Assembly (NCBI GenBank): GCA_014529385.2
Contig: CM043969.1
Coordinates: 71,884,676 to 71,948,675 of the forward strand
DNA length: 64,000 nt
Source: Adiantum capillus-veneris
Taxonomy: Eukaryota; Streptophyta; Polypodiopsida; Polypodiales; Pteridaceae
Direction of reading: 5' to 3'
Both the position numbers and the translations under genes were made by a program. The notes beneath the pieces are model-generated. The model had not been told where the DNA came from. It saw nothing but the letters and a program-made list of their open reading frames with translations, and made no database searches. Positions 11,392-22,783 of the stretch are shown piece by piece. Numbering within the stretch: position 1 is the first letter of the stretch; each line of letters opens with the position of its first letter.

Positions 11392-11640
11392 GGCTGTGAG
11401 GTAGCTCCACAGAGCTCTCTCCCCCTCATAGGTCAGTCGGGCTCTCTTCCTCTCCCTCGCAAAGCATAAGCACATGTGTTGCATGCTTGCTTTTCTTTAT
11501 TTTTTGTAAGAGAAGGGGAAAAGGGGGGGGGGGGGGGGGGGGGGGCGAGGGGTAGAGATCCTTGTTAATACATCACTTTATTTTTATGCGAGCCATTAGG
11601 AGCCATTAGGAATTATGATTGGGGGGCAAGGTAATGGATG
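11125..11640. repeat. CT microsatellites and G homopolymer
   Basis: (CT)n tracts at about 11,235-11,277 and 11,337-11,388, and a run of more than 20 G at about 11,523-11,546. No gene. Tract lengths may be unreliable. Confidence 0.9.
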
Positions 11641-12230
11641 TGAAAGAAGGTATTGAATGGCAAATTGAAGGAGAAGTTGGAAAGAAGTCCCTCTTGTGGA
11701 AATGAGAGGTGGAAGGCAGAGGTTTCAATGTCTAGAACTTCATCGATGTAGAACATAAATGGAAGGGGATGTGGATAGTAGAGTACGTAGTAAAATGCAG
11801 TAAAACAAAAGACAAGCACGGATTGTGGAAGGTGAGATGCTGTATTTGAAGCTTTAGAAAAAAAAAAACCAATCAGTTGTTGGTAAATGGTATGTCTCCA
11901 TAGATCATTGTAAAGAACAACATTAGACAATCAAGTTAACGAAAGGTGAGAAAAGAGCCTTGTGGTTAGATGAAAGCAGGGACATGATTGTTGGTATGGA
12001 CTAGTTGTCAGTAGCGCGCAACTGAATCGAGCAGAGGAGTAGTGAAAAGAAATGAACGGGGATGTATAGTGTAGAGAAGGAAGTGAAATGCAATAGTAAG
12101 GAAGACAAGCAACGTTTATCGAAGGCCAACTGCTATATTTCAAGCTTATTATTTAAAACCCATCAGTTGTTGCTACATGGTATATTTCCTTTGTTCATTG
12201 GTGAAATTAGTATTAGAAAATCTAGGAAAT
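11641..12230. repeat. Diverged tandem duplication of about 280 bp
   Basis: Two direct segments (about 11,680-11,930 and 11,945-12,215) share 'gacaagca', 'gctgtatttgaagctt' (or 'gctatatttcaagctt'), 'atcagttgttg', 'tggtatgt' (or 'tggtatat') and 'attagaaaatc' (or 'attagacaatc') in the same order. Identity is low, so this is old. No coding content is recognised. Confidence 0.55.
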
Positions 12231-12239
12231 GAAAGCTTC

Positions 12240-13877
12240 TTTTACTTGTAAATGAAGTTCACGGTTGTTGCTAATTTGAGCTCTTCATAGTTACAATGCA
12301 TTTTTATGAATGTTGTTAAATTGATGGTTTCTTGTGGAACTAGTTTGTGGAAGTGGAAATTGATCTCTCTAAGGATATGCAGCTTTACCAATATGCATAT
12401 GAATAATAGAAGGTGTCCTTTCAAGGGGCATCAATGCAAACGGTTGACCTTAACATGTATCTTTGCACTAGCTTCATTCCACGTAGCATAATAAGGGATC
12501 TAGAAATTGTAATGATAGTGTGTTGTGAGCCAATCGCTATCGTCAAGTCACAAGGGTTGTTCTTCCACCCATAAGTATATGTATTTTTGAGTATGAGAAT
12601 TTAGAGATTTGTTGGCAAATGGTATTGCAGCAAATGGTATTGCAGCAATTGAATGGCCTGCTGGAATGGATTGTCCAGTTCTATGGTTGCTGAAGTTAAT
12701 CTCCCAAATGTTGTACAAGCACATGCGCAGTCAGAATTCCTCTTCTGGTAGTGAGTGCAATTGTTCAATCAGTAAATATAAATGTATGATGATATTGTTG
12801 ACGCCAACCACATAACAAAATGGAAGGACACTCTTAAAAAGTAAATACATGATACCTATAGAACAACTCGAAAGAGAGTAAAATCAGAAGCGGAAAGAAA
12901 TATCCTACATCAAATAGAGAAAATGACTACGCACTATATCTTTTTATGTTGGTTCAAGTAATAATATGTTGAGCACTTAGAGGGATGTTCCTTTGAATAT
13001 TGTATCCTTTGGTAGAGGTTGCATCATGAGAAAGAATTTCTCCTGTTTCTAGTGCAATAGAAGTAGCCCTATTGTTAGTTTTGTGCAGAATCTAGAACTC
13101 AAGGTTTTGTGCGAACGGAGGAAAAGATGACACAACATCTCTCATCCATTTTGGAGGATTGGTAACGTGTGCTCTTTTCCTGGCTTCAAAATTAATTGTC
13201 ATGCATATGTAAATACAACTATTTATTTGCATGTGATGGAGTAGAATATGTAGCTCTCTCCGTTTGTCTGTGTTTCTTGAGAAGTGGAACAATGTTGAGA
13301 CGGGTGATGTCATTTTTGCGAACTTGTTCTTTGATTGATTTTCTCCTTTTTGGCATCTACTTCGATGTCCTACACTACAGTGGAGTGTGCTTGGTTAATT
13401 TTTTATTTTTTTTGTTATTCACATAAGGATTCATAGATCTTTGAATTGAGTATTGAAAGGTTCTCTGTTGAAATGCCATGTGAACTTCTTGTTGTTTAAG
13501 ATGGCTCTCTCATTCCCTTTGAATTCATCGCCACACACTTTCAACATGTTTGACAGCACCTGACTTGTTGTATTCTTGTCGAGGAGGACCAACTTGTCAA
13601 GAATAATCTTATAACCATAGTGGAGCATTTCAATTGTGTACGTGGAGATTCCAACGGTCTTAGCATTCAACAGTTCCTAGGCGTATGTGTCCAGTAGCAG
13701 GTTAGCCGACTTGTCGAAGTCGATGTATAAATGTAGTAGTATCTCTTTCTACAATCTTGCAGAGCAAGACATAATTATCAGATTGAATATCGGGCGAAAA
13801 TAAGGTATACAATTGTTGCAAAGATGCTAGCATACTAGTCGAAGTACCTATTGCCAACTTTAGTTCATTGTTCTTGT
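12240..13877 (-). pseudogene. Left part of a decayed minus-strand gene, split by the 33-kb element
   Basis: Minus-strand pieces look coding but are cut by stops and frameshifts. Examples are 'NNELKLAIGTSTSMLASLQQ' (about 13,800-13,870), 'ELLNAKTVGISTYTIEML' then 'GYKIILDKLVLLDKN' (13,560-13,670), 'ILHKTNNRATSIALETGEIL' (about 13,030-13,095), and 'HKLVPQETINLTTFIKMHCN' (about 12,290-12,350). I do not recognise these segments by family. They lie in the same orientation as the helicase-like remnants right of the 33-kb element (46.85-48.63 kb). Joining 13,877 to 46,851 brings minus-strand coding-like sequence together, so this is probably the C-terminal part of the same gene. Confidence 0.45.
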
Positions 13878-13893
13878 AAGACCATATTAGGTA
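13878..13893 (+). repeat. Left terminal inverted repeat candidate
   Basis: AAGACCATATTAGGTA, preceded by TTGT. A weaker match continues inward for about 14 more bases (roughly half identical). Confidence 0.55.
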
Positions 13894-14169
13894 TTTTGGT
13901 AAAAATCTCACATTATGGGAATCTCCAAATCGACCGAATTCATGTAATTTGGGAATTTTCCACTTAAAGTGGGAAAAATTGAGGTGTGTGGCTAGTAAAT
14001 AAAGTGAAAATCTCATAGGATTGTGGTGTTGATAAACACCAAAAGTCAAGAGGATGTACAACACATGGATTTGAATAATAACTATAAATTACATAAAACA
14101 AAGGAAGATACAAAAAAGATTTTGTTTACAAATTGACTAGTATAGTCACAATAGAAGCTCCACATAATT

Positions 14170-17100
14170 CTACTCCACATTTGATACCATATCTGAACTT
14201 TGATCCAAGTGTGGCTGATGTGCACGAGTGAGGCCTTCTTTGGCTTTTAGAGCATGTCTTTCTGGAATCTTTATTCTAGAAAATGGTCCTTCTTTGTTGG
14301 GTCTCCAGGACCAAACAATTGCATCTATAGTTTCCCACACTTGTGGGTCCTTATAGTTGACAGCCCAATAACCCTTCCAACAATTACTGTAAGCTTGAGT
14401 ATCTGTCATCCCACTTTTTCTCGCGCAAGGTGCCCAATATTGAATCAAGAGTTTTCTGTAGTTTGGTGATGTAGGCTCATTATCAATGTCAGATAAAGCC
14501 ATTGCAAGCCACACTGGATAGATTTCTGTGTCACTCGGAACAAGCATAAGAAAGTCACCTTGGTGTACATCAGACATAGGGTCAAACTCTCCCCTTGGCC
14601 TATCTCGTTGAGGCCCACAAAAATGATCGTTCAACTCTTCAAGGCCTAGGAATCTTTCTGCTCCTTGTTGCAAATTCATTGTAGTGCTTTGTAGGTGAGA
14701 ATATTCTTGAGTCTTTGGCCAAAACATTTCATACAAGACTCCCTCTGATATGATTGCTTTTCCAATCTCTTCAATTACCTTACTCCAATAATCTATCACG
14801 GGTCTATAATATCGCGGAATACTTGAACCATTCCCTAAATTTTTCCAAAATTTTATATAGTTCTTTAGCCCCAAAATGACTTCTTCGTGGGCCTTGACAT
14901 ACTCCGCCATTTGTACTAGAGGTGGATCTCCATGTGGTAACATTGGCTTGCCTTCTGTGTCTGTTTTCCAAAGGCGAATACTTCCACTCCAACTTGATAC
15001 ACCTACATGTGCCATATATTGCATCATTGGTGTCTCATCCTGCATAAAGAACCTGAATTGAAGCGGTTTGGAATGTCCAACAAGTATGTCTTGTCCATCA
15101 CAAAGATAGCCATCAAAATATTGCTTGAAATCGGGGATCTTTGTGAGAAAAAATGGAGCTGGAGATGAAGATGAGCTGTTTCGTAATGTATCCATCAAAT
15201 GTGGCAAAGTATAGGTTTGTGTAACTCTCAACTTCTCTGAAAACCTACTAAACATGGCGTCTATGTCCTCATGTGTATGCCCAACCATTAAAAATTCCAG
15301 CTGGATGGTTTTGAAAACACCCCTTGCAACAAGCATTGACAAATAGGCAAATAAGTATCGATTTTTGTTTTCCCCTGCACAATTATCCAATTGTAGCAAC
15401 AAGTTCTCTGGCAATCTGCGAAATGTTGACCCCAATTCCTCTTCTGCAATTTCTGACGACTGCACAATGGGCTCTTTTCCATCACTCAAGTTATGGTAGT
15501 CCAAAGCATCCCTTGAGTTCAAAGCATGTAGTAGTGAAATATTGCTCCTTGGAAGTCCATTTGTTACTAGATCACCAAGAGGATGCTTATCTATCCTCTC
15601 GAGGTTATGTAAACAATTAGCAATTGAGCCAATTGTAAGATTTGGATCAGTTGGCCACAAACCATTCAAGACAAAGTGTCCGTAATGACCTTCTCCATGT
15701 CCATGAGTGATCATGCCAATCAATGCCACTTGCAGATTATATCCTGAATCCACACCCTTGGGAACAATGCGTAATCTAGGAATGGCAGTCTTCTTTCGAT
15801 CCATCTTATCATGGATTATGCATACATATTTTTGTGGTTGAGTTTCTGAATACGTGCGCCATGCATAATATAGGCTTCTGCAACTCTTTTGTTGTGCCAT
15901 GTGAACTTCTCTCTCCCTCAAGAGAAGAGCTCTCTCTTCAAGAGAAGGTTTAGCTTCTAACCTTGCCTTGATTGAGCTACAAATATTGCACTTAGAGAAC
16001 TCACTCGTCTTTGTTAAAGTGACATGTGGGTACTCTTTGTTCCAAATTCTACCAAAAGAAGATTGGGATAGCTTCTTCTCATAGCCCATTTGGTCAAGTG
16101 TCGTGTTGATTTCACATAAAATATCCACTTGTTTGTATGTTGATGGAATCACCAATTGAGTCTCTCTTGAGCCATCTAGCAGTGTTCTACTTCTATGTGG
16201 CATCTTCTCAGAGTTGTTTTCCACAAACTCATTTAGTAGTGCTCTTGCTGAACTAGTATGTTGAAGTCCCCTTCTCAATGTACATGTGTTCCCATGTACA
16301 TATTGGCGCACACCATTTTCAAAGTTCTCCTTGTATCGATAAAATGATGTCTTTGGTATTCCATGTAGCTCATACCATGCTCTACAACAAACAATAGAGC
16401 CATTTAGCCTGAATTGGTATCGTGACTTCTCATCTTTCTGATAACATATAGAAAGAACATCATAAACATAATTAGTGCGTGATTTTTGAGACTCTCCCCA
16501 AAATTGTTGTCGTAACCTTGTCACCATATCACGATCTGCAAATTGGCAGCATTTTTGTGCACAACAATCAATGCATGATACCCTTTGAATTGATTTGTTT
16601 GAAAGGTAAAAAGTCGAAGCTGGTGCTGCTTTTGATTTTTGAGTCCTGTTCATGAAAGTGTATCGTCTCTTCCTTGACAACTGGACAACATTACTCCCAT
16701 CAAGTTTTTTTCCAACATTACCATCGTTGGATACATCCTCATATGTAGCATGCATGCCATCAACAGGAACAAAGCGTTGTAATGGGCTCCCATTCAACAT
16801 TGTTGTCTGCTTGATGGGCCACTTTAGCAAAGTGATGCTACCCACTTCAACCACATCATCAATGCTTGCATTTTCTCTTTCAATACCCACACCCACACAA
16901 TCAGGACCAAGTTCCTGAAAGTTGACATAATCATGTGGAAATACATATAAGATGGTCCCTTCATTCATGGTTTGCATCATTGTGTCATCTTTTAAAAGGA
17001 CCCTCTGATTTCTCCAAGACTCTCGAATCATTGCTTCAAATTCTGGGCTTGTCATAGGTATTGCATCTGTAACTAGAGGATCAGAATGATCATGTTCTTC

Positions 17101-17397
17101 ATCACCATTGTAGCTTTTGTGTGGATCAATTAAGTTCCCATTTAATACAAAAGATTGCAAAAGAAGCTTTGACCATCGAACAGCACTCCATAATGAGCCT
17201 TGGAGAGATGAAGTATCCATTGTAGGAAAAGGTAGGACCACATCCTTCAAGCATTCCTCCACTAGTATGGAGACATTTCCCAGCCCTATCTTTGTACCAC
17301 CACAAGTGGAATCAGGATCTGTTCTACACACACAACCAATACCAACGATTTCATTGTCAAGTATCATATGTACTTTCTCCCCAGATTCGAAGTCCAT
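14170..17397 (-). CDS. DUF7869-type protein, possible DDE-like transposase
   Basis: A single 1075-codon open frame. A splice acceptor (TTTTTACTTACAG/G) sits immediately before the ATG, so a 5' UTR exon probably lies further right. Features in order: Cys cluster at about 275-284 (CIDCCAQKCC); helix-turn-helix-like GIPKTSFYRY at about 346-355; paired Cys at 470/473 (KCNIC); IHDKMD at about 528-533; LQLDNCAGENKNR at about 669-680 with D671; VGHTHEDIDAMFSRFS at about 705-720. The last three are the hallmark blocks of the DUF7869 domain of uncharacterised eukaryotic proteins. Their D...D...H/D spacing resembles an RNase-H-fold (DDE) nuclease, so I infer a transposase or integrase role. That role is not established. 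It is fully open, unlike its neighbours outside the element, which suggests recent function. It is transcribed away from the array that starts 80 bp upstream. Confidence 0.75.
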   Translation of the reverse strand: MDFESGEKVHMILDNEIVGIGCVCRTDPDSTCGGTKIGLGNVSILVEECLKDVVLPFPTMDTSSLQGSLWSAVRWSKLLLQSFVLNGNLIDPHKSYNGDEEHDHSDPLVTDAIPMTSPEFEAMIRESWRNQRVLLKDDTMMQTMNEGTILYVFPHDYVNFQELGPDCVGVGIERENASIDDVVEVGSITLLKWPIKQTTMLNGSPLQRFVPVDGMHATYEDVSNDGNVGKKLDGSNVVQLSRKRRYTFMNRTQKSKAAPASTFYLSNKSIQRVSCIDCCAQKCCQFADRDMVTRLRQQFWGESQKSRTNYVYDVLSICYQKDEKSRYQFRLNGSIVCCRAWYELHGIPKTSFYRYKENFENGVRQYVHGNTCTLRRGLQHTSSARALLNEFVENNSEKMPHRSRTLLDGSRETQLVIPSTYKQVDILCEINTTLDQMGYEKKLSQSSFGRIWNKEYPHVTLTKTSEFSKCNICSSIKARLEAKPSLEERALLLREREVHMAQQKSCRSLYYAWRTYSETQPQKYVCIIHDKMDRKKTAIPRLRIVPKGVDSGYNLQVALIGMITHGHGEGHYGHFVLNGLWPTDPNLTIGSIANCLHNLERIDKHPLGDLVTNGLPRSNISLLHALNSRDALDYHNLSDGKEPIVQSSEIAEEELGSTFRRLPENLLLQLDNCAGENKNRYLFAYLSMLVARGVFKTIQLEFLMVGHTHEDIDAMFSRFSEKLRVTQTYTLPHLMDTLRNSSSSSPAPFFLTKIPDFKQYFDGYLCDGQDILVGHSKPLQFRFFMQDETPMMQYMAHVGVSSWSGSIRLWKTDTEGKPMLPHGDPPLVQMAEYVKAHEEVILGLKNYIKFWKNLGNGSSIPRYYRPVIDYWSKVIEEIGKAIISEGVLYEMFWPKTQEYSHLQSTTMNLQQGAERFLGLEELNDHFCGPQRDRPRGEFDPMSDVHQGDFLMLVPSDTEIYPVWLAMALSDIDNEPTSPNYRKLLIQYWAPCARKSGMTDTQAYSNCWKGYWAVNYKDPQVWETIDAIVWSWRPNKEGPFSRIKIPERHALKAKEGLTRAHQPHLDQSSDMVSNVE

Positions 17398-17400
17398 CCT
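17398..17400 (-). promoter_or_regulatory. Splice acceptor directly before the DUF7869 start codon
   Basis: Minus strand: TAATCTTTTTACTTACAG/G then ATG. Good pyrimidine tract. It implies an intron reaching into the repeat array, with the leader exon somewhere above 17.5 kb. Confidence 0.6.
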
Positions 17401-17479
17401 GTAAGTAAAAAGATTACATTGTTAAATCCATAGTTATATAAAAATACTCTTCAAACCAAAAATCATGCTACAACATGAA

Positions 17480-19030
17480 AAAGGTTTGCATAGGTTGGAC
17501 AAGTGGTGAACCTTGAGACCAAATCCTCCTTGCTATATTAATGGAAGCAAGGTTGGACAAGTGGTGGACCTTGAAACCAAAGCCTCTTTGCTATATGAGA
17601 GCATAGGTTGGACAAGTGGTGGACCTAGTTGTAATACCCACTGCCACCTATCAACTACTATAGGACTATGCTTTCCAATGTCCAAGTATCCCTTGAGTCT
17701 TTCAAGGTTGAACACGTGGTGGACCTTGAAACAAAAATCCCCTTTCTATATCAGAGCATAGCTTGGACAAGTGGTGGACCTAGTTATAATGCCCAATATC
17801 CAAGGTGAAATACCTTAGGACTTTGCTACCTTGCTTGCCAATGTTTACGTAGCCCCTCATTTCTTTAATGGAAGTAAGGTTGGACAAGTGGTGGACCTTG
17901 AAACCAAAGCCTCTTTGCTATATAAGAGCATAGGTTGGACCTAGTTTTAATACCCACTGCCACCTATCAACTACTATAGGACTATGCTTTCCAATGTCCA
18001 AGTATCCCTTGAGTCTTTCAAGGTTGAACAAGTGGTGGACCTTGAAACAAAAATCCCCTTTCTATACTAGAAAGGTTGAACATATGGTGGACCTTGAAAC
18101 GAAAATCCCCTTTCTTTATCAGAGCATAGCTTGGACAAGTGGTGGACCTAGTTATAATGCCCAATATCCAAGGTGAAACACCTTAGGACCTTGCTACCTT
18201 GCTTGCCAATGTTTACGTAGCCCCTCATTTCTTTAATGGAAGCAAGGTTGGACAAGTGGTGGACCTTGAAAGCAAAGCCTCTTTGCTATATGAGAGCATA
18301 GGTTGGACCTAGTTGTAATACCCACTGCCACCTATCAACTACTATAGGACTATGCTTTCCAATGTCCAAGTATCCCTTGAGTCTTGCAAGGTTGAACACG
18401 TGGTGGACCTTGAAACCAAAATCCCCTTTCTATATCAGAGCATAGCTTGGATAAGTGGTGGACCTAGTTATAAAGCCCCTCCTTTCTTTAATGGAAGAAA
18501 GGTTGGAAAAGTGGTGAATCTTGAAACCCAAACCCTTTGGCTATATATAGAGGATATCTTGGACAAGTGGTGGGCTTAGTTGTAGTATCCAATGTCCAAG
18601 GTCCAAGGTGAACTATGTAAAGACCTTACTTCCAAAAACAGAGTCGTACAAGTGGTTCTCCTTGAAACCAAAACCTCCTTAGTGTATTAGAACATAGCTT
18701 GGAGAAGTGGTGGACTTAGTTGTAATGGTGAATGTCCAAAGCAAACTATTATAGGACCTTGCTTCCCAAATCAAGTTTGGACAAGTGGTGGATCTTGAAA
18801 CCAAAACCCCCTTACTCTATTAGAGCATAGCTTAGATAAGTGGTGGACCTAGCTGCCATGGAAAATGTTCAATCTGAACTGCTGCAAGACCTTGCTATTA
18901 AATGTCTAAGTAGAGCTAGCTTCTTTAATGGAATCAAGGTTGGGAAAGTGGTGCATCTTGAAACCAAAAGCCCTTTATTGTATTAGAGCATAGCTTGGAC
19001 AAGTGAGGGACCTAGTTTTAATGTGTGATG
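17480..19030 (+). repeat. Iteron array A (rightward orientation)
   Basis: TTGGACAAGTGGTGGACCTT and variants recur roughly every 50-120 bp on the plus strand. They are embedded in longer units of about 330-370 bp that include 'cccactgccacctatcaact' and 'tgcttgccaatgtttacgta'. Variants such as TTGAACACGTGGTGGACC and TTGGAAAAGTGGTGAATC show decay. No coding sequence. The array abuts the 5' end of the DUF7869 gene. Confidence 0.95.
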
Positions 19031-21160
19031 TCCAAAGAAAAGTATTACAAGACCTTGCTTTCCAATATTTGAATTGGTCAAGTGGTTAAAACTAAGTATA
19101 AAACTTTGACCATTTTCTTCTCGAATTGCCAAAAAGCTAGTTTTAGACACCCCTAAATGAAAATGGTTTAGGGTGGCCTTAAACAATGTTTTTTCAAAGA
19201 CTTGAACAAAAGGGTTGTCGAAGAGTAATGACAATTTATTGTGGCTTGAAGTGCCTGAGTATGTGAAAACAAGCCTAGGTTTTCCACGAGGCAAAAGGTG
19301 ACATAATAAGAACATTGGAAAGTTAGGATTGACCATGTGGCCTAAACTTTGGCAAGTGAAGTGGTGGCCAAGTTTTGTGGCACAGTGTGCACTTGGTCCT
19401 ATATGTGTTGACCACTTGGCTAAATCTAGGACCATAAGGCCAAACCTTTGGCACCTTAAATATAGTATGGGACATAATCTAGAACTGCTATAGTAAATTA
19501 GTAGTATAGCTAATATGTTAATATTTGTATTATATTTAAGTATATGCTAATATAATTTATGTTCAAAATTTCACTAATGAAGAATGTTCCCATTTAGCAC
19601 TCCAGATGCGGGGTCTAAGGGCAATGCCACAATGGGGTGACAAGGCAGCGCTTCCACGTGAGGTTTGGGGGTAGCGCTCTTGATGGGGATGTGGAATATA
19701 GCGCTCTCGATGGCGGGGCTTGGGAGGTTGATTTTGGGATATTGTTCTGGGCGGGGTCCAGGGCAGCGTCCCGGGCGGGGTCAAGGGGCGGGGTCGAGGG
19801 CAGCGCCCACGGGCTAGGGCAGCGCCCAAAGATTTTTTTTTTAAAAAGTGAATTCCTAGTATAGAGTTACGCATGTTTTTCATATTTTCAACCATGATTT
19901 CTTCAATTTTGGCCGTGTGAATTGGTTAATTTTTTATATTGCTTTTGTTTTTTTTAATCCTATGATAAAACATGGACTTGTAGCATACATGGCATTCTAA
20001 TAAACCCTATCAAGATTAGGCACACAGAGAGCGCACGAGAAACGCACACAGAGAAAGCAGGCGAGCAGCAAACACACAAAAAGCGCACACGGATCGCACA
20101 CAGTTGGAGTATACGCGCGCGTAGAGGAGCAAGCTCGGCATCGTACACAACACACAGGTGGAGTGCACAGGATTGAAAGTTCGCGCACAAGATAAAGAAA
20201 TAGCAGCGTACACAACGCTTTCCAGAAGGGCAGGATCGGGCAGTCTTCTCAGGAGACATTGCACACCTCACGAATAGAGAAAAAACAGGTATTTCTCTCT
20301 CTCTCACTCTCTGTCTTTCTCCATATAGAGAAGATGGTTCTCTGTAACTCTTCTTGCACACACACTCTCTCGTCAAAAGACAGAGATACATAGTTTAAAA
20401 GTATCCCCGCACACATACACATATTCCCACACATCGTCTTCCTCTCTTCCACATACATAACCACAGTGAAATCTGTTATCTTGCTGTCTCTCTCTTGAAA
20501 ATACATGCACATATTCCCACACATCGTCTTCCTCACTTCCACATACATAACCACAATGAAATCTGTTATCTTGTTGTCTCTCTCTTGAAAATACGTGCAC
20601 ATATTCCCATACATCGTCTTCCTCTCTTCCACATACATAAACACAGTGAAATCTGTTATCTTTCTCTCTCCTCTCTCTAAAAAACAGGTATTTATCTCTC
20701 TCTCTCTCTCTCTCTATCTATCTCTGTATCTTGCTATCTCTCTCTTGAAAATACATGCTCATGTATGTGTGCGTCTGTGTTATCTATGTGTATGTATGTA
20801 TATTTGTGTTATTTCATTGTAATACTCATACATAATGCAGATACACAATTACACTTAATTACGATATGCACACATAGTATATATACATACATAAATATCA
20901 CAAATAACTAACACATTGTAATACTAGTAAAATTGAATGGAAGACTTACTTGCGTGATCTGTTAAAGTCGATTCTTGTAGCGAGTTCTGGATGTATGCTG
21001 AGCTGATTTTCCTCTAATCCATTTGTAGATATGATTGTAACTTCTGTTTCTCAAAAATAGTAGTGTTGTTTAGTGATACACCTAATGGACATAAATGGTT
21101 TAAACTAGGACATGTAGACCAAAAATACGTGTATTTCTTTGGATGAATATATACACTTTT
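19031..21160. other. Array-free interval between the DUF7869 and ParB-like genes
   Basis: Iterons are absent. It holds a GC-rich patch at about 19,600-19,830 with repeated 'gggcggggtc' and 'cagcgcc' words, a CA/GC-rich segment at 20,020-20,240, and a microsatellite-rich tract up to about 20,800. It is the only large array-free gap between the divergent DUF7869 and ParB-like genes. By inference it could hold their promoter(s) and leader exon(s). I see no open frame of interest. Confidence 0.4.
20418..20687 (+). repeat. Three tandem 90-bp repeats
   Basis: Units starting 'cacatattcccacacatcgt' at 20,418, 20,508 and 20,598, nearly identical, each ending in a CT-rich stretch and 'cttgaaaatac'. 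Flanked by CT microsatellites. Confidence 0.9.
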
Positions 21161-22783
21161 TGGTGACCCTTACCACAAGTGGTGGACCTTGAGACCAATG
21201 GACTATAAGGACCTCCAAACAATACCTTGTACACTCAATCCTTCTTGGTATCTAGGTTGGACAAGTGGTGGACCTTGTTCAAATTCTCTAACCACTCTCT
21301 CTAACATGGTGACATAATTTAGGTGTGATAAATTCATATCTATGCAAACTAATATCAGTTTAGGCTTGTTAATTTGAATTTGTTTGAATTTATGTACAAT
21401 ATAATGATTTGAGGTTTGCATATTTGAATTTAGGTGGTATAATGATATCTTTTTGTGGTAAACTTGAATTTAAAATCAATTTCGCGTGGAATATTTTAAA
21501 TTTAAGTAGTAAAATTTAAATTTTTATAAAAAAGTTTGAATTTTAAAATTTGGGCGGGATAGTTTAAAATTTAGGCGGGATATTTAAGATTTGGGAGGGA
21601 TATTTTAAATTTAGGCGGGAAGGTTTTGAATTTATAGCGAGATCTCCCTTACATAAGAGAGTATAGGTTGGACAAGTGGTGGACCTTCAAGCTAGAGCAT
21701 CCATGCTACTGGACATGATAGGTAGGGAATCTAGTTGAATATTGTATGTATAATATATATGTAATAGATCTAGCTTGGACAAGTGGTGGACCTTGGAACA
21801 AAACCCCATGTAAAACATATCATGCACATTCCAAGTGGTCAAAAAAAATATCATTTAGAATATAGCCTTATAGGTTGGACAAGTGGTGGACCTTAACACC
21901 CAGATATTCTTCATATAATGACATAGAGTGGAAAACTGGTGAATCTTGAGACCAAACCATGCTACTAGCGATAATAGCTTGGACAAGTGGTGGACCTTGA
22001 AAGTAAACCCCCCATCTACGAAATATCGTGGGTTTAAGGTATTTCGATGGAGCCTAGCATCTTGGAGACATCGTGCATCTTGCTTCTCTTCATGTTTCAA
22101 TGGAGCCTATCTTGGACAAATGGTGGAGCATCCTTCTCTCCATGTTTCAATGGACCCTAGCTTGGACAAGTGGTGGACCTTTACTTCTCTCTATTATTCA
22201 ATAGAGTTAGCTTGGACAAGTGGTGGACCTTGGAACCAAACCCCCATTTAAAACCTATCATGGTCACTCCAAGTGGTGAGAAAGAATAACCTTTAAGATA
22301 TAGCCTTATAGGTTGGACAAGTGGTGGACCTTAACACCCTAATATTCTTAATATAATGACATAGAGTGAAAAAGTGGTGAATCTTGAGACAAAACCACTC
22401 ATGCTACTAGCACTAATAGCTTGGACAAGTGGTGGACCTTGAACGTAAACCCCCCATGTTTCAATAGAGTTAGCTTCGACAAATGGTGGAGCATCCTTCT
22501 CTCCATGTTTCAATGGAGCCTAGCTTAGACAAGTGGTGGACCTTTGCTTCTCTCTATGATTCAATAGAGTTAGCTTGGACAAGTGGTGGACCTTGGAACC
22601 AAAGCCCCATGTAAAACCTATCATGGTCACTCCAAGTGGTAATAAAGAATAACCTTTAAGATGTAGCCTTATAGGTTGGACAAGTGGTGGACCTTAACAC
22701 GCGCATATTTTTAATATAATGACATAGAGTGGAAAAATGGTGAATCTTGAGACCAAACCACTCAGGCTACTAGCAATAATAGC

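Noticed and set aside
11189-11392. Leu/Ser- or Glu/Arg-rich proteins from GA/CT tracts (also 2.3, 10.0, 49.3 and 61.3 kb)
   Set aside because: Microsatellite translations with no coding evidence.
13702-14064. A 120-residue minus-strand gene spanning the left TIR
   Set aside because: The frame crosses the inferred element boundary. The part left of 13,877 is better explained as host-gene remnant, the rest as chance.
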